64,000 nt of DNA from Segatella copri (GCF_019127135.1 NZ_JAHOEA010000007.1:1-64000); one strand, 5' to 3'; counted from the stretch's first letter, positions 16,744 through 24,691 are shown. Notes: generated by a model not told the origin, from the letters alone. Numbers and translations: made by a program.

Positions 16744-17364
16744 TTACCTTTTTACCTTTAAAAGGAATTCCTTGAGTTTCTCTACATCCTTCAGTCCCGG
16801 TTCTGTCTCAAACCTGGAGTTGAGGTCGATTCCTACGCACCGGGGATGGTGGAAAGACAGGATGCGGGAAGCATCTTCCGGACCGATGCCGCCACTCAGC
16901 AGGAATGGAACATCGCCATCATATTCATCCAGAACCTGCCAGTCAAACTGCTGACCACTTCCGCCCACCGTCTTGCATTTGGTGTCGAAAAGGAAGTAGT
17001 CAACAGCGCCTACATATTCCTTATATTTCTGAATGTCCCCCGCAGTGGAAACACTGATGGCCTTGATTATCTTCATATCCCCCCTTGCTTCACGCAGCTG
17101 CTCACAAAGTTGCCTGCTCTCGTTTCCATGCATCTGCACCGCATTCAGGGAGAAGGAATGAATCTTGTCCAACATCGTAGAAACGGAATCATTCACGAAG
17201 ACTCCCACTCTGCATACATTGCGGTCAGCATCAGAGCGAGGTACCACCTGACTGGCATACCGTGGAGACTTAGGATAGAAGATGAATCCCATCATATCTA
17301 CGCCGAGTTGCGCAACCTGCTTTACATTATCAGGTTCCCGCATTCCACAAACCTTTACTAACAT
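16744..17364 (-). CDS. trpF: Phosphoribosylanthranilate isomerase
   Basis: About 206 residues from the chosen start MLVKVCGMREPDNVKQVAQL, which is the usual TrpF beginning (KxCG(M/I)). The open frame extends 25 codons further upstream to 17439, but those codons are made of the inverted repeat at 17404-17599, so the extension is rejected. It shows MMGFIFYPKSPRYAS, the DYFLFDTK segment, and the phosphate-binding LLSGGIGPEDAS and GIDLNSRFE near the C-terminus. The enzyme performs the Amadori step between TrpD and TrpC products. It is separated from trpC by a ~300-bp repeat-filled gap. Confidence 0.92.
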   Translation of the reverse strand: MLVKVCGMREPDNVKQVAQLGVDMMGFIFYPKSPRYASQVVPRSDADRNVCRVGVFVNDSVSTMLDKIHSFSLNAVQMHGNESRQLCEQLREARGDMKIIKAISVSTAGDIQKYKEYVGAVDYFLFDTKCKTVGGSGQQFDWQVLDEYDGDVPFLLSGGIGPEDASRILSFHHPRCVGIDLNSRFETEPGLKDVEKLKEFLLKVKR

Positions 17365-17403
17365 TTTCTTTATTGTTTTAAGTTTCGCAAGTTTTGTCCC
17401 ACA

Positions 17404-17599
17404 CGCCCTGAAAGGGCAGAAGCCCCTAGCCCAGGGCATCGCCCTGGGTAATTACGGACGCAAACCTGTCGCCCTGTAAGGGCAAAAGCTTTAAAACTCC
17501 AGACAAAACATAAAGCTTTTGCCCTTACAGGGCGCCTTACTGATTGCCTTTATACCCAGGGCGATGCCCTGGGCTAGGAGCTTCTGCCCTTTCAGGGCG
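17404..17599. repeat. Large imperfect inverted repeat between trpC and trpF
   Basis: The left arm 17404-17492 contains CGCCCTGAAAGGGCAGAAGC, CCCAGGGCATCGCCCTGGG and GCCCTGTAAGGGCAAAAGC. The right arm 17512-17599 holds their reverse complements in opposite order, ending GCCCTTTCAGGGCG. Each arm also contains smaller palindromes. A partial duplicate, CAGGGCGTTAGGAGCAAA, follows at 17639-17656. Repeats of this GCCCTGAAAGGGC type are common in Bacteroidales. It sits inside the operon, so a transcript through it would form a very strong structure. Confidence 0.85.
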
Positions 17600-17662
17600 T
17601 TAGGAGCAAAACTTGCAAAGTTGCTGTTTCTACCTTTCTCAGGGCGTTAGGAGCAAACAATC

Positions 17663-18469
17663 CTATAATTTAGAAATAAATTCTGCAAGCGCCACGCCCG
17701 GGTCTACCTGTTTCATGAACTGTTCGCCCATCAGGAAACCTTTGAAGCCGCCTTCTTCTCTCAACCGGAGAACCGTCTGCGGGTTGGAGATACCACTCTC
17801 GCTCACCCTGCACACATCCTTCGGGAGTTTCTCTGCCAATCTGAAGCTGTTCTCTACATCCGTAAAGAAGGTTCCGAGATTCCGGTTGTTGATGCCGTAC
17901 ATATCCGGTTCCAGTTCAGCATACTCGAAGTCGTGCTCATTATGCATCTCGAGCAGCACCTCCATGCCCAGCTGGTGAGCCATGTTCATGAGTTGCTTAC
18001 ACTCCTCCTTGGTCAGGCAGGCCGCAATGAGCAGCACGGCAGAAGTTCCGCAGTATCTCGCCTGCAGCAGCTGGTATTCCTCAACCACGAAGTTCTTATA
18101 TAAGATAGGTAGGGTAACGCCCACGTGGCGCGCCTCCTGAATATACTCATCATATCCTCCGAAGTAATCAATGTCGGTGAGGATGCTGAGCGCCGAGGCT
18201 CCGTTCTGCTGGTAAGCGAGCGGGATGATGCTCGGCTTGCCTTCCTGCTTGATCCAGCCCTTGGAAGGCGATTTGCGCTTGAACTCAGCGATGATTCCCG
18301 TCTCCGAGTTCATCAGCGCCTCCTTCATGCTTCCGCCTGGCACCCGTCCCCCATCCTCCTGCATCTTCTGCTCGGTGAGGGTTATCATCTGCCGCGGCTG
18401 GATGAAACGCTTGCGCTGCTCAATCTCTATTCTTTTATGAGCAACAATTTCCTCTAATATATCAGCCAT
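17663..18469 (-). CDS. trpC: Indole-3-glycerol-phosphate synthase
   Basis: A 268-residue TIM-barrel enzyme that closes the indole ring. It shows the N-terminal ILEEIVAHKRIEIEQRK helix, IIAEFKRKSPSKG (the KxSPS catalytic Lys motif), ASALSILTDIDYFGG, LYKNFVVEEYQ, YGINNRNLGTF and the phosphate-binding SESGISNP. Normal length. It is the second gene of the operon, separated from trpD by 203 bp that hold three repeat families. Confidence 0.95.
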   Translation of the reverse strand: MADILEEIVAHKRIEIEQRKRFIQPRQMITLTEQKMQEDGGRVPGGSMKEALMNSETGIIAEFKRKSPSKGWIKQEGKPSIIPLAYQQNGASALSILTDIDYFGGYDEYIQEARHVGVTLPILYKNFVVEEYQLLQARYCGTSAVLLIAACLTKEECKQLMNMAHQLGMEVLLEMHNEHDFEYAELEPDMYGINNRNLGTFFTDVENSFRLAEKLPKDVCRVSESGISNPQTVLRLREEGGFKGFLMGEQFMKQVDPGVALAEFISKL

Positions 18470-18477
18470 TCTTTTAC

Positions 18478-18520
18478 TTTGAACTTTAAACTTTGAACTT
18501 TGAACTTTGAACTTTATGAT
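18478..18520. repeat. TTTGAAC heptamer array between trpD and trpC
   Basis: TTTGAAC, TTTAAAC, then TTTGAAC three times, ending TTTATGAT. It has the same unit, copy number (five) and closing octamer as 7957-7999. No inverted partner is seen here. Confidence 0.85.
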
Positions 18521-18552
18521 TACCTTTGCTTCCTAAAAACGGGAGCCAGAAG

Positions 18553-18594
18553 CCAGGAGTAAAGAACCAGGAGCAAAGAACCAGGAGCAAAGAA
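18553..18594. repeat. 14-bp tandem repeat x3
   Basis: CCAGGAGTAAAGAA followed by two copies of CCAGGAGCAAAGAA. The period is twice seven, fitting the heptamer theme of the other spacers. Confidence 0.8.
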
Positions 18595-18619
18595 CCATAT
18601 CCCCCTCCGGTCCCCGTTC

Positions 18620-18638
18620 CCTGCGATTCCATCGCAGG
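18620..18638. repeat. REP-like palindrome, copy 3 (trpC-trpD gap)
   Basis: CCTGCGATTCCATCGCAGG within the same ~30-base shared block as copies 1 and 2. Here it is intergenic, about 35 bases before the trpD stop. Confidence 0.85.
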
Positions 18639-18672
18639 TCCCCTTCTCCTCAGCAGTCTTTCGCCTTGCCCT

Positions 18673-19677
18673 TTATCTGTTTATCTCTACGAACTTCTTA
18701 AAGGTAGCGAGCGCCTTACCCGAGTCGATGCTCTCTCTAGCAATTTCCACGCATTCCTCAATGCTCTTCTGACCCTTCTCCATTACCTGGATGCCGAAGG
18801 CTGCATTGGCGAGAACGATGTTCTTCTGGGCTGGGAGCGCACGGTTTTCAAGCACCGCATCAAAGATATCCTTAGCCTCTTCCTCTGTGGCTCCACCTCT
18901 CACCTCTTCTGGCTTGGCAATCTCGAAACCGAGATCCTGAGGCTTGAAAATCTTCTCATAGCTGTTGGTGGTTACCTTGAAGTCACTGGTAAGCGAAATC
19001 TCATCATATCCGTCGATGCTGTTCACAATGCCGTAGTCAATGCCCAACTTCTGGTAAACCTGATTGTAGAGGCGCATCTGGTCGAGATTGGCTACACCCA
19101 GCAACTGGCACTTAGGCTGACTAGGATTGACAAGAGGACCTAACAGGTTGAACACGGTAGGAAACTGCAAAGCCTTGCGGATAGGACCCACAAACTTCAT
19201 TGCCTTGGCGAAGAGCTGGGCATGAAGATAAACGATGCCTGCCTCGTTGATGCTGCGGTTCAGCTTGTCCATGTCGTCGGTAAACTGGACACCGTGGTTT
19301 CTGATGACGTTGCTGGCGCCGCTCACCGAGGTAGCCGCATAGTTGCCGTGCTTTGCCACCTTGTAACCCGCACCCGCAATGACGAAGCAGGAGGTGGTAG
19401 AAATGTTGAAGGTATTCTTGCGGTCACCACCTGTTCCCACCACGTCAATGTAGCGGTCGCAATCCAGGATGGCTGGCACACCTGTGGCAAGAATTCCGTC
19501 ACGGAAACCGAGCAGTTCATCTACCGTTACGCCTCTCATCTGCAAACCGGTGAGCAGGGCTGTAATCTGTTCCTCAGGAAATTCACTCTTGGTGATTCCT
19601 ACAATGATGTCTCTGGTTTCCTCACGGGAAAGTTCCTCGTGGTTCAACATTCTGTTCAAAATGTCCTTCATTTCCAT
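18673..19677 (-). CDS. trpD: Anthranilate phosphoribosyltransferase
   Basis: A 334-residue enzyme that transfers PRPP ribose to anthranilate. It shows VGTGGDRKNTFNISTTSCFV, the KHGNYAATSVSGASNV segment (PRPP and Mg binding), and FNLLGPLVNPSQPK. No glutamine amidotransferase domain is fused. It is the first structural gene of the trp operon, about 37 bases after the attenuator hairpin, with AGGAGATATTAACT before its ATG as a possible ribosome site. Confidence 0.95.
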   Translation of the reverse strand: MEMKDILNRMLNHEELSREETRDIIVGITKSEFPEEQITALLTGLQMRGVTVDELLGFRDGILATGVPAILDCDRYIDVVGTGGDRKNTFNISTTSCFVIAGAGYKVAKHGNYAATSVSGASNVIRNHGVQFTDDMDKLNRSINEAGIVYLHAQLFAKAMKFVGPIRKALQFPTVFNLLGPLVNPSQPKCQLLGVANLDQMRLYNQVYQKLGIDYGIVNSIDGYDEISLTSDFKVTTNSYEKIFKPQDLGFEIAKPEEVRGGATEEEAKDIFDAVLENRALPAQKNIVLANAAFGIQVMEKGQKSIEECVEIARESIDSGKALATFKKFVEINR

Positions 19678-19713
19678 AGTTAATATCTCCTATATATTTT
19701 TATTTTTCGTTGT

Positions 19714-19752
19714 AAAAAGAAAAAGGGACCTGTCGTAAGTTACGGCAGGCCC
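19714..19752 (-). terminator. Attenuator terminator of the trp operon
   Basis: On the minus strand GGGGCCTGCCGTAA and TTACGACAGGTCCC pair into a stem of about 13 bp with one G-U and one mismatch, followed directly by TTTTTCTTTTT. It lies between the Trp-rich leader peptide and trpD, where an attenuator is expected. The 3' arm (CTTACGAC) can alternatively pair with GTCGTGAG at the end of the leader ORF. Confidence 0.85.
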
Positions 19753-19794
19753 CTAGTATATTATGTTGTTCACATCTACATACGGTGTCTCGAC

Positions 19795-19854
19795 TCACGA
19801 CTTTTGGAATCTTGAGTTACGCCACCACCATGATGTAGATACGAATGTATTCAT
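19795..19854 (-). CDS. trpL: trp operon leader peptide with Trp-Trp-Trp
   Basis: A 19-codon ORF encoding MNTFVSTSWWWRNSRFQKS, with three consecutive TGG codons at positions 9-11. An A-rich ribosome site (AAAGAAAAAGC) precedes the ATG. It lies about 85 bases downstream of a consensus promoter, and 42 bases before the terminator hairpin upstream of trpD. The region ATCTACAT inside the ORF is complementary to ATGTAGAT about 75 bases downstream, giving a possible 1:2 stem. GTCGTGAG, overlapping the stop codon, can pair with the terminator's 3' arm. This is the layout of ribosome-mediated attenuation: stalling at Trp codons would leave the antiterminator free. The peptide is too short for similarity searches, so the evidence is positional and codon-based. 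Confidence 0.85.
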   Translation of the reverse strand: MNTFVSTSWWWRNSRFQKS

Positions 19855-19946
19855 ATTGCTTTTTCTTTAAATTGTTTGTTACTACTAAAACGAGGCGTTT
19901 CTTTCTTTTTAACGAAAAGATTCTCCTTCGTTCTTCATTTCTTCTG

Positions 19947-19977
19947 CAAAAGTACAGTTTTTCTTTTAAACTACAAA
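19947..19977 (-). promoter_or_regulatory. Promoter of the trp operon
   Basis: Minus-strand TTTG (19974-19977), a 19-base spacer and TACTTTTG (19947-19954). The predicted transcript starts near 19940 and would carry about 85 bases before the leader ATG. Confidence 0.7.
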
Positions 19978-20070
19978 CTTTTTGTCGAGAAATTTTAGGA
20001 TTTAACACTATTTTATCATCTAAATCTCCATTTCGCCCACTTTTCCTTCCCCTTCTCTCCCCTATACCTT

Positions 20071-20137
20071 ATTATATATAGGGAGAAAAGAAAAAAATAT
20101 TTCATTATATTTAGGGAGAAAAGAAAAAAAATATTTC
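20071..20137. repeat. Tandem duplication of 33-34 bp
   Basis: ATTATATATAGGGAGAAAAG... (20071-20103) is repeated with two small changes at 20104-20137. It lies in the ~400-bp gap between the trp promoter and the small ORF at 20274; apart from that I see no gene there. Confidence 0.7.
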
Positions 20138-20273
20138 GCCGAAATGTAATAATCTGCCAGACGTGCCGTTATTTATCTAGAGGACAGGTAACAGGCAGAG
20201 GAAAACTCCACAGAAAGTAATGCCTGTTCTTGAAAGCAACAGATAAAAGTAGTATTCATTCAAAAAAAGATTC

Positions 20274-20408
20274 ATGCCTATGAAGCAAGTTTTTACACCA
20301 AAGAAAATGAGACCTTCGGCTCAGACCATCTACTTCATCAAGCAGATAGCCTACTCCTATCATACCATGGTGCAAAATGGTAAGCTAAAGGTGTGCTATC
20401 CTAACTAA
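20274..20408 (+). CDS. Small ORF of 44 codons upstream of rpe
   Basis: The ORF starts MPMKQVFTPKKMRPSAQTIY, continues FIKQIAYSYHTMVQNG and ends KLKVCYPN. It is preceded by CAAAAAAAGA, a plausible ribosome site; the second Met (20280) is an alternative start. It is basic and probably helical in the middle, with no signal peptide or membrane segment. The stop lies 13 bases before the rpe start codon, so the two are probably translated from one mRNA. I recall similar short proteins in Prevotella, but cannot check here. The function is unknown; a leader or regulatory peptide is possible. Confidence 0.6.
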   Translation: MPMKQVFTPKKMRPSAQTIYFIKQIAYSYHTMVQNGKLKVCYPN

Positions 20409-20421
20409 AAGAAGAAGAAAG

Positions 20422-21075
20422 ATGAAAACAATGATATCCCCTTCGTTGCTCTCAGCCAACTTCATTGACCTGAAGAGCGACATAGAAATGATTAACAAGA
20501 GTGAGGCCGACTGGCTCCACCTCGACGTGATGGACGGCGTCTTCGTGCCCAACATCTCGTTCGGATTCCCTGTGCTCGAAGCCGTGAGCAATGTGTGCAC
20601 CAAGCCCCTCGACGTACACTTCATGATTCAGCATCCGGAAAATTACATTGAGCAGACAGCCAAGCTCGGCGCCATGATGATGAATGTGCACTACGAGGCT
20701 TGCACCCATCTGCACCGCACCATCCAGCAGATTCACGCAGCAGGCATGAAGGCAGGTGTCACCCTCAACCCTTCTACCCCGGTATGCGTGCTGGAAGACA
20801 TCATCTGCGATGTGGACATGGTACTGCTGATGAGCGTAAACCCAGGCTTCGGCGGACAGAAATTCATCGAAAACACCATCAAGAAGGTAGGCCGTCTGCG
20901 CCAGCTCATCAAAGAGAGCGGCAGTCAGGCACTCATCGAGGTTGACGGAGGTGTGCAGGCAGAAACAGCCCCTAGACTGGTGAAAGCCGGAGTAAACGTG
21001 CTGGTAAGCGGAAGTTATGTGTTCAAGAGCACAGACCCTTATGCTACCATCCATGCCCTGAAAGAACTCCACTAA
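20422..21075 (+). CDS. rpe: Ribulose-phosphate 3-epimerase
   Basis: A 217-residue TIM-barrel enzyme interconverting ribulose-5-P and xylulose-5-P in the pentose phosphate pathway. It shows SPSLLSANFIDLKSDI, HLDVMDGVFVPNISFG with metal ligands and the catalytic Asp, DVHFMIQHPENY, SVNPGFGGQKFIENT and IEVDGGVQ. Standard length. A GAAGAAGAAAG ribosome site precedes the ATG. It converges with the sigma-factor gene; the two coding ends overlap by 4 bp. Confidence 0.95.
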   Translation: MKTMISPSLLSANFIDLKSDIEMINKSEADWLHLDVMDGVFVPNISFGFPVLEAVSNVCTKPLDVHFMIQHPENYIEQTAKLGAMMMNVHYEACTHLHRTIQQIHAAGMKAGVTLNPSTPVCVLEDIICDVDMVLLMSVNPGFGGQKFIENTIKKVGRLRQLIKESGSQALIEVDGGVQAETAPRLVKAGVNVLVSGSYVFKSTDPYATIHALKELH

Positions 21076-21668
21076 CCGAGATCCAGGTAAATATTGTGCT
21101 CCTTAGCCATCTTACGGAGGTTAAGGAGCGCATAACGCATTCTTCCCAGACTCGTATTGATGCTCACATTGGTACACTCGGCAATTTCCTTGAAAGACAT
21201 CTGCTGATAATAACGCATGAAAACCACTTCGCGTTGTGGAGCCGGCAAAAAATCTACCAGTTTCTTCACATCACAGAGAATCTGCTTGCGTATCATCTCC
21301 TGCTCGGCACAATCTGCCTGGAAATCTTCACCACGCAAACACGAAAGATCATTATCATTAGCCTGTTCTACCATGCGGAATACACAATGACTGCGGTAAC
21401 CGTCAATGATTACATTATGGGCAATACGGATTAACCACGAGATAAATTTGCCCGAACAGGAATACTGGCCAGCATGCAAACGACTGATTGCCTTCACAAA
21501 TGTCTCCTGGAAGATATCATTCGCCAAATCCTCATCGTGAACCACGAAAAGAATATAAGAGAACAATTTCTCCTCGTTGCGGGAAAGCAACAGGTCAAAA
21601 GCTCTGTTGTCGCCCCCGACATAAGCCAAGGCCAACTCTTCGTCTGTCATATTATTGAGTTTTCTCAT
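21072..21668 (-). CDS. ECF-type RNA polymerase sigma factor
   Basis: A 198-residue sigma-70 family protein with only regions 2 and 4. Region 2 includes YILFVVHDEDLANDIFQETF and the DNA-melting stretch FISWLIRIAHNVIIDGYRS (about 90-110). Region 4 holds the HTH FMRYYQQMSFKEIAECTNVS near residue 155-175. No anti-sigma gene lies next to it, unlike the usual SusCD-linked ECF pairs, so a direct role in the neighbouring pectin locus is not supported by context. A perfect promoter lies upstream on the minus strand (21753-21784). Confidence 0.88.
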   Translation of the reverse strand: MRKLNNMTDEELALAYVGGDNRAFDLLLSRNEEKLFSYILFVVHDEDLANDIFQETFVKAISRLHAGQYSCSGKFISWLIRIAHNVIIDGYRSHCVFRMVEQANDNDLSCLRGEDFQADCAEQEMIRKQILCDVKKLVDFLPAPQREVVFMRYYQQMSFKEIAECTNVSINTSLGRMRYALLNLRKMAKEHNIYLDLG

Positions 21669-21752
21669 TTTCTTAATCTATTTATGTTAAGTAAATGTCT
21701 AAATCAATAGGCTTTCTGGAATTTATTGTGTTAATAATATTAAATATCGTTG

Positions 21753-21784
21753 CAAAGGTAACATTTTATTTTGAAAACACCAAA
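21753..21784 (-). promoter_or_regulatory. Promoter of the ECF sigma gene
   Basis: Minus-strand TTTG (21781-21784), a 20-base spacer and TACCTTTG (21753-21760): full consensus. It is divergent from the pectinase promoter 60 bases away. Confidence 0.75.
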
Positions 21785-21844
21785 CTTTTTGGCAAAAACA
21801 TTTATTTTTAACATTACCCGTACTTGTTTTCCAAATAAAATTCG

Positions 21845-21852
21845 TAACTTTG
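21845..21852 (+). promoter_or_regulatory. -7 box of the GH28-GH105 gene
   Basis: TAACTTTG, with a CTTG at 21823-21826 (18-base spacer), about 96 bases upstream of the ATG. The leader also carries a direct repeat, ACAAACGAATAAA at 21879 and again at 21901, exactly 22 bases apart. Confidence 0.55.
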
Positions 21853-21947
21853 CACCGATGTGTTAAGCATCAAACCCAACAAACGAATAAACTGATTCAT
21901 ACAAACGAATAAATACATTTAAAAATCATAAAACTAGAACAAAGACA

Positions 21948-24572
21948 ATGAAGAAATTCTTTAAGACCCTACTCGTTGCTCTGCTCCTCATCCCTACCTG
22001 CGCTTGGGCGGATAATGGATGGAACGATGCTGAATATCAGCGCATTGAACAGAGCATACAGTTGCCTAACATCAAGCAGGCAACCAAGAAGTATGTAATT
22101 TCTGCCTATGGAGCCAAGCAGAACGCTTCGGCTGCACAGAACCAGAAGGCAATCAACAAACTCATCGCCCTCGTCTCTAAGAAAGGTGGCGGTACCGTAG
22201 TCATACCGAAGGGTACCTGGCGCACAGGAGCCATTGAGATGAAGAGCTTCGTAGAACTGAATCTCGAAGAAGGTGCCGTACTGCAGTTTGCCTTTGAGCC
22301 AAAACTCTATCCGCTGGTTCGCACCGCATGGGAAGGACTGGCATGCTGGAACTACTCTCCATGCATCTACGCCTACAAGGTTTCCGACATCGCCATTACC
22401 GGTAAAGGTACCATCGACGGAGGCGGCAACAATGATACATGGTGGCAGTGGAACGGCAACCCTTACTTCGGATACAAGGAGGGCGTAACCAAGGAACACC
22501 AGAAGATGGGCTCCCGCGCCAGACTGCAGAAAATGGCAGAAGACGGCGTGCCTTTTGATGAGCGCAAGTTCGGTATGGGACAGGGCCTCCGCCCTCAGCT
22601 CGTCAACTTCGTACGCTCTGAGCGCATCCTCATCAAGGACGTAAAGATGATCAACTCGCCTTTCTGGGTGATGCACCCTCTGCTCTGCAAGGACATCACG
22701 GTAGACGGCGTAACTGTTTGGAACGAAGGACCTAACGGAGACGGATGCGACCCTGAGGCATGCGAGAATGTACTCATCCAGAACTGTATCTTCCACACCG
22801 GCGATGACTGCATCGCCATCAAGAGCGGACGAAACAACGACGGTCGTCTCTGGAACAAACCATCCAAGAATATCATCATCCGCAACTGCCGCATGGAAGA
22901 CGGACACGGTGGCGTAGTCATCGGTTCTGAGATTTCAGGCGGATGCGAGAATGTATACGCCGAGAACTGCGAGATGGACTCTCCTCATCTGGAGCGCATC
23001 CTCCGCATCAAGACCAACAACTGCCGCGGCGGACTCATCCAGAACATCCACATGCGCAAGGTTACCGTAGGACAGTGTAAGGAAGCCGTGCTCAAAATCA
23101 ACCTCGACTATGAGCCAAGAGAGGCTTGCTACCGCGGATTTGAACCTACAGTGCGCAACGTGAGCATGGAAGATGTTACCTGTCAGAAGAGCAACTACGG
23201 TGTGCTCATCATCGGTGGAAACAAGGTAGAAAACGTATACGACATCCATGTAAAGAACTGTAAGTTCAACGGTGTCATCAAGCAGCCTACCAAGGTTACC
23301 GGCAAGACAAGAAACGTGAAGTTCGACAACCTCATCATCAACGGCTCACTGGTTCTCAACAAGGAAGACCGTCCTTACCAGACCTACTCAGAGTGGCTCA
23401 CTCACAGCGAGATGCAGCGCGTGCCTCAGTCTTACCTGCTCGACTTCAGCAAGAAGCCAAAGTGGAGCTACGTAATGGGCATTGAGATGGAAGGTATGCT
23501 CGACACCTACCTCCACTACAAAGGCGGAAAGAGCACCTTCAAGGGAGCTGATGCCGAAGCCAACAACGAGGCAATCATCAACTACCTGAAAGAATATCCA
23601 GCCAAGATGATTGACGAAAAGGGAAACATCACAGGCTACAAATATGAGGATTTCAACCTCGACAATGTGCGCACCGCGAAGTTTATCCTCCGCATGCACA
23701 ACCTCTTCCCTAGCAAGAGTAGCGAACTGGCACTGAAGACGCTCTTCAAGCAGCTGCAGAACCAGCCTCGCACCAAGGAAGGCGTTTACTGGCACAAGGC
23801 TATTTACGCCAACCAGGTATGGCTCGACGGCATCTTTATGGGTTTGCCTTTCTACTGCAACTACGCCGTTCAGAACCTCAAGCCTAAGAAGGCGAAGAAG
23901 ATTCTCGACGATGCGGTAGACCAGATTGTGAAGACCGACCTGCGTACCTACGACGAGAAGACGCAGCTCTGGAAGCATGCTTGGGACGAAACCCACAGCC
24001 AGTTCTGGGCAAACAAGGAAGACGGAAAAAGCCAGCATACCTGGGCAAGAGCCCTCGGATGGTACGTCATGGCAATGACCGAATGCCTCGACGCCATGCC
24101 AGAAGATTATGCGCGCCGCGGCGAAATCATCACCTTATTAAATAAGGCAATGAAGAGCGTGGTGAAATACCAGGATAAGAAGACGGGCGTATGGTACGAC
24201 GTGATGGATGTAAAGGATCCTCGCAACTACCTCGAGAGCACCGCTTCAAGCATGTTTGCCTATGTTCTCCTCAAAGGTTACCGCAAGGGATACCTCGGCA
24301 AGGAATATCAGGAAGCAGGTATCAAGGCTTATGAGGGTATCCTGAACAACTTCATCAAGGTAAACCCAGACAAGACCATCAGCCTTACCCGCTGCTGTGC
24401 TGTCAGCGGACTCGGCCCTGGCCCTGGCCCATACGTAAAGAAGCCAAACTACAAGCGCGACGGCAGCTTCGACTATTACATGAGCGAGCCTATCCGCGAC
24501 AATGATGCCAAGGGCGTAGGTCCTTTCATCTGGGCTAGTCTGGAAATGGAAATGCAGGGACTGAATAAGTAA
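21948..24572 (+). CDS. Secreted GH28-GH105 fusion (pectin-degrading)
   Basis: An 874-residue two-enzyme protein with a signal peptide (cut near CAWA-DN, residue 22). Residues about 45-480 form a GH28 beta-helix (polygalacturonase-type). Seen are NGDGCDP (about 262-268, an NTD variant), GDDC (about 285), GHGG (about 317) and RIK (about 354). Residues about 500-874 match GH105 unsaturated uronyl hydrolases: WHKAIYANQVWLDGIFMGLP, DETHSQFW and TWARALGWYVMAMTE. GH28 hydrolyses galacturonan or RG backbones; GH105 removes the unsaturated uronic acid left by lyases such as the PL1 next door. Joining both in one chain suggests coupled end-trimming in the periplasm. No C-terminal sorting tail is present. 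Confidence 0.9.
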   Translation: MKKFFKTLLVALLLIPTCAWADNGWNDAEYQRIEQSIQLPNIKQATKKYVISAYGAKQNASAAQNQKAINKLIALVSKKGGGTVVIPKGTWRTGAIEMKSFVELNLEEGAVLQFAFEPKLYPLVRTAWEGLACWNYSPCIYAYKVSDIAITGKGTIDGGGNNDTWWQWNGNPYFGYKEGVTKEHQKMGSRARLQKMAEDGVPFDERKFGMGQGLRPQLVNFVRSERILIKDVKMINSPFWVMHPLLCKDITVDGVTVWNEGPNGDGCDPEACENVLIQNCIFHTGDDCIAIKSGRNNDGRLWNKPSKNIIIRNCRMEDGHGGVVIGSEISGGCENVYAENCEMDSPHLERILRIKTNNCRGGLIQNIHMRKVTVGQCKEAVLKINLDYEPREACYRGFEPTVRNVSMEDVTCQKSNYGVLIIGGNKVENVYDIHVKNCKFNGVIKQPTKVTGKTRNVKFDNLIINGSLVLNKEDRPYQTYSEWLTHSEMQRVPQSYLLDFSKKPKWSYVMGIEMEGMLDTYLHYKGGKSTFKGADAEANNEAIINYLKEYPAKMIDEKGNITGYKYEDFNLDNVRTAKFILRMHNLFPSKSSELALKTLFKQLQNQPRTKEGVYWHKAIYANQVWLDGIFMGLPFYCNYAVQNLKPKKAKKILDDAVDQIVKTDLRTYDEKTQLWKHAWDETHSQFWANKEDGKSQHTWARALGWYVMAMTECLDAMPEDYARRGEIITLLNKAMKSVVKYQDKKTGVWYDVMDVKDPRNYLESTASSMFAYVLLKGYRKGYLGKEYQEAGIKAYEGILNNFIKVNPDKTISLTRCCAVSGLGPGPGPYVKKPNYKRDGSFDYYMSEPIRDNDAKGVGPFIWASLEMEMQGLNK

Positions 24573-24579
24573 AACTTAG

Positions 24580-24691
24580 TTAATAGTTTAAAGTTTACAG
24601 TTAATAGTTAATAGTTTAAAGTTTATAGCGGCTTTGCCGTATAGCAAGATTGCCCATATAAACTATTAACTGTAAACTATTAACTATAAAC
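24580..24691. repeat. TTTATAG/TTAATAG heptamer stem-loop
   Basis: Left arm of seven-base units (AGTTAATAGTTTAAAGTTTA...) 24580-24628. Core CGGCTTTGCCGTATAGCAAG onward, 24629-24654. Complementary right arm 24655-24691. The core is the reverse complement of those in the trp gaps and at 60858-60883, so the element occurs in both orientations. Confidence 0.85.

Noticed and set aside
17365..17439. 25-codon N-terminal extension of trpF
   Set aside because: The codons are part of the intergenic inverted repeat and TrpF normally starts at the KVCG motif.
21072..21668. ECF sigma factor as the regulator of the pectin locus
   Set aside because: No anti-sigma gene and no SusC N-terminal signalling extension in either SusC, so adjacency alone is not evidence.
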